The notes under the pieces: model-generated
Told to the model about the DNA's origin: nothing
The model's input: the letters and a program-made list of their open reading frames with translations, nothing else
Databases searched by the model: none
Part shown: positions 13,980-19,097 of the stretch, piece after piece
Layout of the letters: every line of letters begins with the position of its first letter
Position numbering within the stretch: the first letter of the stretch is position 1
Made by a program: the position numbers and the translations under genes
From: a bacterium UBP18_UBA7526
GTDB lineage: Bacteria > UBP18 > UBA7526
Assembly: GCA_002478245.1 (NCBI GenBank)
Contig: DLMW01000032.1
Location: 1-19,097, forward strand
DNA: 19,097 bases
Direction: 5' to 3'

Positions 13980-16073
13980 CTAGACGCTCCAGCGGGAACT
14001 GATCTCGTATTCATCAGGGATGATGAGGGAGATATATCTATGCTTCGGCCATTCCTCTATCCGGGCCTCCTCGCGGCTGATGCCCACAGTAAAGGAGACC
14101 TCGTCCTTGGGCTCTATCTTGAGGAGGGAGAAGGGAAGGGCCATCTCTACCACTTCATCTATGGCCACGGTGGGAAGGAGCATGGAGGCGCCGCTGGTCA
14201 AATTGATCACTATGGAGTCTTTACTACTTCTCATTAGGGTCCCCTCTATCTTGAAGGGTCGCGGTCTATCAATCCCAACAAAGAAGGAGAAGGGTGGGGA
14301 ACTAGCCCCAGCCTCTTCCATATTGACCTCAAGCAGAAGATAGAGATGAGAGCGGTCATAACCATACCCAATCTCATTGATGATGCTCTCTCCCCGATGT
14401 CTGGTTCCTCCTCGGCCCCCTACCCGATACCATCCCGCCGCTAACCATTCGTGATAACTGGTTATCCGGCCATCAATGAGAGGGGTAATGAGATCTGAGG
14501 GCTCTCTTAAGGGGGTGCCTGGCCTTAAAGAGATTAAGGACTCCTTGAGATAGTGGGGGATGGGCCTCTTCAATGACTTGTAGACATTCCCTAGGTGGGT
14601 GCGAAATAGTTCATCGAAGGCCTGGTCATTGGCAGAGCTAAAGTCATCGTCATACCACCAGAACCAGTCACTCCCTTCTGCAGCATAGAGCTCATCCCAG
14701 GCCCTCTCATCCCTCCCTTTCTCCTTAAGGAGGAACTCCCGCGCCCCGTGGAGATACCGCCAGGCCCGATCCTTCTCTGGCTTTCCAATCCAGATATTGA
14801 AGTTATGCCCTATCCAGGAGCCAGGGATGAGCCAGGATAGGGTAGATGAGGGAGGATGCTCGGCCAGGAAGTCGGCGATGCGTACCATCCTTAAATTGGG
14901 GTCCTGGGCAATACCAGAATAGAGGCCATTTAGGAAGGATTCCCCTCCGTCATGATAATACTCCCAGGAGTTCTCACCATCCATGGCCAGGGTAACTAAA
15001 TGGTCACCAGGCAAGCGGCTGACCTCTTCCCTTATCCTCCCTAAGCCTGCTAAGAAGTCCCTAACCGCTAGCTGGGGATCTTCTCTATAGTAGCGGAAGC
15101 TTATGGCATCAGAAAAGTTCTTGTCCCGGAAGAGGATACTCAGTCCCTGGTAATGGAAGGGCTGATAGAGGATCTCCTCTCTCTTCTCGCCCTTTAGGGA
15201 TTCGGTCAGGATCTCCTCATCCGTGGCTATCCACTCTATACCCCTCTCTACTAGATAGGGTACGATGCCACTACTGACGCTCCCCTCTGGGGGCCAACAT
15301 CCCTTAGGAGAGAGGCCGAATAGTTCTCCATAAAAGCGCAGGGCCCTTTCTATCTGGATAGGGATGTCCTCCCTGAAGTTAAACTCCTGACGGGGATCGT
15401 CCTGATTCAATAGGGGCAGAATGGGATGGTAGAAGGGGCTGGTCGCTATCTCAATCCTTCCCTCTTCCTGTAGTCTGCGATACATAGGGATTATTCGTGC
15501 TATGGCCTCCCGCTGTTTCCTTAGGACCAGTTCCTTATCTTCTTCAGAAAATTGGCCTCCTTTCTTGAAGAGGGAAGCGATCTCCTCCTCTTTCCTTAGT
15601 CCATAGCCAAACCAGGCGAGGTTGAAGAGGACCTGGAGGTCGCGTATCTCATCTACCTGCCACTTCTGGGCACTCTTCTCTAGCTCGGGAGCAGTAAACT
15701 GATGACCCCTCTTCTCCAATAACTCCCGATACCTAGGAAAGAGGGGGAGCATCGTCTCCCAGTTGACCATAAAGAAGTTGGCCAAGATGAACTTTCTCTC
15801 CTCCAGTTCTAGATCTATGGCTGGTTTTTTAGAGAGGGTGAGGTATCTATCCTGGACATCTATCTCCGCATAGTCCTTTAATTGCTTAAGGAGGGAGGGG
15901 GTAAGGTTAAAATTTAATCTCACCTCAGGATGGGACTGGGCCATGAAGGCCATGTCATAGTAGCCCTTAAGGGCATGGAGCCTCACCCAGGGAAGAGGAT
16001 AGAGACCGGTAAGGGGATCCTTATAATAGGGTTGGTGCATATGCCAGAGGAAGGCCACATATAATGGTCTCAC
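13980..16073 (-). CDS. GH57 amylase/amylopullulanase-like enzyme with C-terminal beta domain
   Basis: This protein of about 697 residues begins RPLYVAFLWHMHQPYYKDP, the classic motif of the alpha-amylase/amylopullulanase-like GH57 group. The nucleophile is E263 in GCWPPEGSVS and the acid/base is D365 in LAMDGENSWEYY. The barrel continues to about residue 500. A beta-rich tail (roughly 515-697, including SHLYLLLEVNMEE and VAIDEVVEMALPFSLL) resembles the accessory beta-sandwich domains attached to such enzymes and may bind carbohydrate. The GTG at 16073 is preferred as start because it overlaps the galT stop as GTGA, follows GGGAGG by seven bases and begins right at the conserved motif. An in-frame ATG at 16145 would lie inside galT. 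There is no signal peptide, so it is probably cytoplasmic. Exact specificity (alpha-1,4, alpha-1,6 or transfer) cannot be told. Confidence 0.85.
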   Translation of the reverse strand: MRPLYVAFLWHMHQPYYKDPLTGLYPLPWVRLHALKGYYDMAFMAQSHPEVRLNFNLTPSLLKQLKDYAEIDVQDRYLTLSKKPAIDLELEERKFILANFFMVNWETMLPLFPRYRELLEKRGHQFTAPELEKSAQKWQVDEIRDLQVLFNLAWFGYGLRKEEEIASLFKKGGQFSEEDKELVLRKQREAIARIIPMYRRLQEEGRIEIATSPFYHPILPLLNQDDPRQEFNFREDIPIQIERALRFYGELFGLSPKGCWPPEGSVSSGIVPYLVERGIEWIATDEEILTESLKGEKREEILYQPFHYQGLSILFRDKNFSDAISFRYYREDPQLAVRDFLAGLGRIREEVSRLPGDHLVTLAMDGENSWEYYHDGGESFLNGLYSGIAQDPNLRMVRIADFLAEHPPSSTLSWLIPGSWIGHNFNIWIGKPEKDRAWRYLHGAREFLLKEKGRDERAWDELYAAEGSDWFWWYDDDFSSANDQAFDELFRTHLGNVYKSLKRPIPHYLKESLISLRPGTPLREPSDLITPLIDGRITSYHEWLAAGWYRVGGRGGTRHRGESIINEIGYGYDRSHLYLLLEVNMEEAGASSPPFSFFVGIDRPRPFKIEGTLMRSSKDSIVINLTSGASMLLPTVAIDEVVEMALPFSLLKIEPKDEVSFTVGISREEARIEEWPKHRYISLIIPDEYEISSRWSV

Positions 16074-17098
16074 ACCCTTGCCTCCCGAAGATATTTGGCC
16101 GCCTCCTCTGGAGCGGTGGGATTGATATAGAAACCAGTACCCCATTCGAAACCCGCCAGCCGCACGAGATAGGGCATGATCTCAATGTGCCAGTGGAAGT
16201 CTTGTTCAATGGTCTGCCAGTAACCAGCCCGCGGAGCCCGATTGGGCGCGGTATGGATGAGATAGTTATAGGAAGGGTTATTCAGAGTACGGGCTAACTT
16301 CTGCATGGTAACCTTAAGGACCTCGGCTAAGAGAGGGATGTTCTTTCTGGTGGTGGGACAACAGAAGTCAGGGCTATGCTTCTTGGGGAGAAGCCAGATC
16401 TCGAAAGGGAAGCGTGAGGCGAAGGGGCAGAAGGAGACATACTCCCTATTCTCATAGACTATCCTCTCCCCACTATCTATTTCCTGAGCGAGGATGTCGC
16501 AATAGACGCATCTCTCCTTGGCTTCAAAATAGTTTTTGGAACCCACCAGTTCTTCCTTTACCCTCTTAGGGGTGACCGGGGTAGCGATGAGTTGGGAATG
16601 GGGATGTTCTAAAGTAGCCCCTGCCTCTGGGCCCTCGTTCTTAAAGACCAGGACATAGCGTAGGCGCTTATCCTTATGGAGGTCTGCTATCCGATATTGG
16701 AAGGCCTTCAAGACCTCGCCCAATTCCTCTATACTCTGATCCTTCAGGTTCTTATTGTGATCCGGGGTCTCGATGATCACTTCGTGGGCCCCGAAGCCGC
16801 TGGCCATATCAAACATCCCAACCCCCCGACGGATCAATTCCTCATCCACACCCAGAACCGGGAATCTATTGGGTACTACCCGCACCTTCCAGCCCGGGGT
16901 ATCGGGCTTTGATTTATCTGGCCTTAGGGCCCAGATCTCTGGGGGGGTCATCCTTTCATTGTCCCTACAGAGGGGGCAGATGGCGGCCTTCTCCTTCGTT
17001 ACCATTCGGGGGAGAACGAAAGAATCAGGTCGACGGCTGCGCTCCGTAGCGATGATTACCCACCTTCCTACAATGGGGTCTTTTCTCAGTTCATTCAT
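16070..17098 (-). CDS. galT: Galactose-1-phosphate uridylyltransferase
   Basis: This 342-residue HIT-superfamily nucleotidyltransferase exchanges UMP between UDP-glucose and galactose-1-phosphate via a uridylyl-histidine. The active site is GATLEHPHSQLIA, with catalytic H167 and zinc ligand H165. Other probable zinc ligands are C41 and C44 (CPLC) and H114. A second CxxC pair (C197, C200) and the C-terminal HWHIEIMPY block complete the GalT pattern. The start directly abuts the gltX stop, with GGGAGG six bases before the ATG. Placed at the head of the glucan genes, it could feed glucose-1-phosphate to maltose-1-phosphate synthesis. Related enzymes can act as NDP-glucose phosphorylases, and that alternative cannot be excluded by sequence inspection. 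No galK or galE is in view. Confidence 0.9.
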   Translation of the reverse strand: MNELRKDPIVGRWVIIATERSRRPDSFVLPRMVTKEKAAICPLCRDNERMTPPEIWALRPDKSKPDTPGWKVRVVPNRFPVLGVDEELIRRGVGMFDMASGFGAHEVIIETPDHNKNLKDQSIEELGEVLKAFQYRIADLHKDKRLRYVLVFKNEGPEAGATLEHPHSQLIATPVTPKRVKEELVGSKNYFEAKERCVYCDILAQEIDSGERIVYENREYVSFCPFASRFPFEIWLLPKKHSPDFCCPTTRKNIPLLAEVLKVTMQKLARTLNNPSYNYLIHTAPNRAPRAGYWQTIEQDFHWHIEIMPYLVRLAGFEWGTGFYINPTAPEEAAKYLREARV

Positions 17099-18544
17099 CT
17101 AATCCTCCCTTCGCTCGGAAAGTCTTCTCAGACATTCTCTCTTGCCCAAGATAGGTAAGATAAGATGTAATTCTGGGCCTTTATCCTTACCCGTGAGGGC
17201 GATTCTTGTGGGTAGATAGAGGTCTTCCCCCTTATAACCGGTCTCTTCCTCTATCCCTTTCATTAAAGGTTTAAAATTTCTATCTGTAATCTCCTTTATC
17301 TTTTTTAATCTATCCTTTAAGGCAAGTAGAACTTTTTTGCTCGAATCTCTCTTAAGAATCCTCTCCCCTCTTTTAGAAATTTTAATCTCTTTAGTAAAGA
17401 AAACCTCTGTCTCTTCTGGTATCTGGGCCAGATAATTGAGATGGGCCCGGATGGCCCCCATCACCCTCAAGAGCCACTTGCCTTTAGCTGGGGTGATCCT
17501 TCCTCTCAGATATCCCGCCTCCACCAGATAGGGGATGGCCAAATCCCTAATCCTCTCTAAAGAGGTACTCCTTATGTAGTGGCCATTCATCCAGGTGAGC
17601 TTCTCGTCATCGAAGATTGCCGGAGACTTAGATATATTGCCTAAAGAAAACTCTTCTGTCAACTCCTCTCTAGATTTAACCTCTCTTCCATCCGGAGGAT
17701 ACCAACCCAAAAGGGCTAAGTAATTGACCAAGGCCTCTGGTAGATAGCCCTTCCTCCTATACTCTGCTATTGAGGTTGCCCCATGGCGCTTGGAAAGCCT
17801 TGTGCGATTCTTGCCCAGGATCATAGAGATATGAGCAAATTGGGGCAATCTCGCTCCTAAGGCCTGATAGAGGAGGATCTGCCTCGGGGTATTGGAAAGA
17901 TGGTCCTCACCCCTGATCACATGGGTGATCTCCATGCTCATATCGTCAATGATATTGGCAAAGTTAAAGGCTGCCACCCCATCGGAGCGAAGGATGATGA
18001 AATCTCCTTGAGGCTCCGGCTCAAATGTCACCTCTCCCCTCACAAGATCAGAGACCACCACTCTTCCCCTGGGAACTTTAAACCTTATGGTCGGTCTCCT
18101 CCGTTGCCTTTCGTACCTCTCTATCTGTTCCTTTGTTAGATTGCGACATCTTCCATCGTATCGCGGGGTCTGGCCCTTCCTCAATGCCTCCCTTCTCCTC
18201 TCCTCCAAATCCTCCTCGGTGCAGTAGCAGTAGTAAGCCCTCTTCTCTTTTAATAAGCGGTAGGCATACCCTCTATATAAATTTAGTCTCTGGCTCTGGC
18301 GATATGGTCCATATTCACCGCCTGCTTCTAATCCCTCGTCCCAATCGAGCCCTAAGTATCTCAGATCCTCAATAATGGCCTTCTCGTATCTATCCGCAGA
18401 GCGCTTCCTATCCGTATCCTCAATCCTTAAGATAAATGTTCCACCCGTCTGTCTAGCAAAGAGCCAGTTGAAGAGGGCGGTCCTTGCCCCACCGACATGG
18501 AGATATCCTGTGGGGGATGGGGCAAAGCGAACCCTGGGCCTCAT
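17099..18544 (-). CDS. gltX: Glutamyl-tRNA synthetase
   Basis: This 481-residue class I synthetase charges tRNA-Glu with glutamate, and in organisms lacking GlnRS also tRNA-Gln. The HIGH-like motif is RFAPSPTGYLHVGGARTALF (residues 6-25, HVGG form), followed by RIEDTD (40-45). The KMSKS equivalent is LSKRHGA from residue 250. A zinc site of the Cys-x-Cys...Tyr-x3-Cys type is formed by C106, C108, Y129 and C133. The C-terminal helical anticodon domain is present and the length is normal. It overlaps ispF by ATGA and is preceded by GGGGGAAG. The ispF-gltX order resembles the ispD-ispF-gltX order of Bacillus-type genomes. Whether it is discriminating for tRNA-Glu was not determined. Confidence 0.96.
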   Translation of the reverse strand: MRPRVRFAPSPTGYLHVGGARTALFNWLFARQTGGTFILRIEDTDRKRSADRYEKAIIEDLRYLGLDWDEGLEAGGEYGPYRQSQRLNLYRGYAYRLLKEKRAYYCYCTEEDLEERRREALRKGQTPRYDGRCRNLTKEQIERYERQRRRPTIRFKVPRGRVVVSDLVRGEVTFEPEPQGDFIILRSDGVAAFNFANIIDDMSMEITHVIRGEDHLSNTPRQILLYQALGARLPQFAHISMILGKNRTRLSKRHGATSIAEYRRKGYLPEALVNYLALLGWYPPDGREVKSREELTEEFSLGNISKSPAIFDDEKLTWMNGHYIRSTSLERIRDLAIPYLVEAGYLRGRITPAKGKWLLRVMGAIRAHLNYLAQIPEETEVFFTKEIKISKRGERILKRDSSKKVLLALKDRLKKIKEITDRNFKPLMKGIEEETGYKGEDLYLPTRIALTGKDKGPELHLILPILGKRECLRRLSERRED

Positions 18545-19008
18545 CTTCCCCCAACACCTATTATAGCGTAGGCCGCTATCCCTTCCCCTCTTCCCATGGG
18601 ACCTAATCCTTCCGTAGTCGTTGCCTTGATGTTAATCTTACCCTTCTCTATCTTCAATACTTGAGCAATGTTCTCCTTCATCTTCGAAAGATAGGGAGTG
18701 AGCCTCGGTTCTTGAGCAATAATGAGGCAATCTATGTTATTTATCCTATACCCCTTAACAATCCCCCTTGTCCTATCTAAGAGAACCAAACTTGAGATAT
18801 CCTTATACTCTGGATCGGTATCTGGAAAGTGTCTTCCAATATCGCCCTTTCCTACTGCTCCCAATAAGGCATCGCATAGGGCATGTAATAAGACATCTCC
18901 ATCCGAATGGCCGAGTAATCCTTTTTCAAAAGGGATCTCCAGCCCACCCAGGATGAGTCTCCTTCCCTCTACCAATCTATGAACATCGTATCCCATACCA
19001 ATTCTCAT
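18541..19008 (-). CDS. ispF: 2-C-methyl-D-erythritol 2,4-cyclodiphosphate synthase
   Basis: IspF cyclises CDP-methylerythritol 2-phosphate in the non-mevalonate isoprenoid pathway. The protein (155 residues from this start) opens MRIGMGYDVHRL, giving the zinc ligands D and H at residues 9 and 11. LLGHSDGDVLLHALCDALLG supplies the third histidine, and GRHFPDTDPEYK and KATTTEGLGPMGRGEGIAA are further conserved IspF blocks. The ATG at 19008 is chosen because AAGGGAG lies six bases upstream and it fits the family's N-terminus. A GTG at 19029 is in frame but has no visible ribosome site. It is the first gene of the long operon inside the window. With only 89 bases upstream and no clear promoter there, the operon may begin further upstream, for example with ispD. 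Confidence 0.95.
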   Translation of the reverse strand: MRIGMGYDVHRLVEGRRLILGGLEIPFEKGLLGHSDGDVLLHALCDALLGAVGKGDIGRHFPDTDPEYKDISSLVLLDRTRGIVKGYRINNIDCLIIAQEPRLTPYLSKMKENIAQVLKIEKGKINIKATTTEGLGPMGRGEGIAAYAIIGVGGR

Positions 19009-19062
19009 CCCTTTCTCCCTTATTTTCACGGATTAGCAAGGATGTTGAATTACGGGTGGGAA

Positions 19063-19087
19063 GAGGATGGGGTAAAAACTCATCCTC
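19063..19087. repeat. Inverted repeat upstream of ispF
   Basis: GAGGATG (19063-19069) and CATCCTC (19081-19087) form a 7-bp inverted repeat around GGGTAAAAACT. There is no T-run on either side that would make it a normal intrinsic terminator. The rest of 19009-19097 shows no convincing promoter. It could be a transcript-end structure of the upstream gene, part of a dispersed repeat, or chance. Confidence 0.3.
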
Positions 19088-19097
19088 ACCCCTATTC

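Noticed and set aside
16074..16145. A 24-residue N-terminal extension of the first GH57 enzyme from an ATG at 16145
   Set aside because: It lies inside galT in another frame. The GTG at 16073 has GGGAGG upstream, overlaps the galT stop as GTGA and starts at the conserved RPLYVAFLWHMHQP motif.
19009..19029. A GTG start seven codons upstream for IspF
   Set aside because: No Shine-Dalgarno site precedes the GTG, and the ATG at 19008 matches the usual IspF N-terminus with AAGGGAG upstream.
1..19097. CRISPR array, rRNA genes or an intact transposase
   Set aside because: I saw no regularly spaced direct repeats of CRISPR size, no rRNA signature and no transposase coding region on either strand.

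Overview
The window comes from a bacterial chromosome of roughly 50 % GC or slightly below. It has many AGG/AGA arginine codons and very tight gene packing, and every gene is on the minus strand. The non-mevalonate isoprenoid enzyme IspF, bacterial GluRS and CysRS, consensus sigma-70-type promoters and strong Shine-Dalgarno sites all indicate Bacteria. The abundance of GH57 enzymes and the primase type suggest a thermophile-like or uncultivated candidate-phylum lineage, but the sequence alone does not allow a name.

Layout, read in transcription order from right to left. (1) At 19008-2443 there is one near-continuous run of 13 genes: ispF, gltX, galT, a GH57 amylase-like enzyme, a GH57 4-alpha-glucanotransferase, a RimK-like ATP-grasp ligase, a GH57 branching enzyme, glgE, a short sugar nucleotidyltransferase, glgM, a DUF2934 protein, and two tandem paralogous primases. 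Junctions are 4- or 8-base overlaps, direct abutments or gaps of at most 16 bases, so one polycistronic transcript is likely. (2) At 2291-2442 there is a short non-coding gap with a possible insertion-sequence end. (3) At 2290-526 an excisionase/MerR-like helix-turn-helix gene and cysS sit behind an exact TTGACA-N17-TATAAT promoter with phased repeats. (4) At 473-1 a second exact-consensus promoter drives tRNA-Thr(TGT), tRNA-Tyr(GTA), tRNA-Gly(TCC) and tRNA-Thr(GGT). These are followed by a Shine-Dalgarno site at the window edge that probably belongs to tuf, matching the classic thrU-tyrU-glyT-thrT-tufB order. A decayed duplicate of the tRNA-Gly 5' end lies between the last two tRNAs.

The glycan genes form a coherent pathway. 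GalT and the nucleotidyltransferase handle glucose-1-phosphate and NDP-glucose. GlgM makes maltose-1-phosphate and GlgE adds maltosyl units to alpha-glucan. A GH57 enzyme, rather than the usual GH13 GlgB, probably branches the polymer, and the other two GH57 enzymes remodel or degrade it. This is the GlgE pathway best known from actinobacteria, built here with GH57 partners.

The most unusual part is 2443-5276. It holds two co-translated paralogues that each appear to fuse an archaeo-eukaryotic primase (AEP/PriS-like) catalytic domain to a PriL-like four-cysteine iron-sulfur domain. This is not the DnaG-type primase expected in bacteria.
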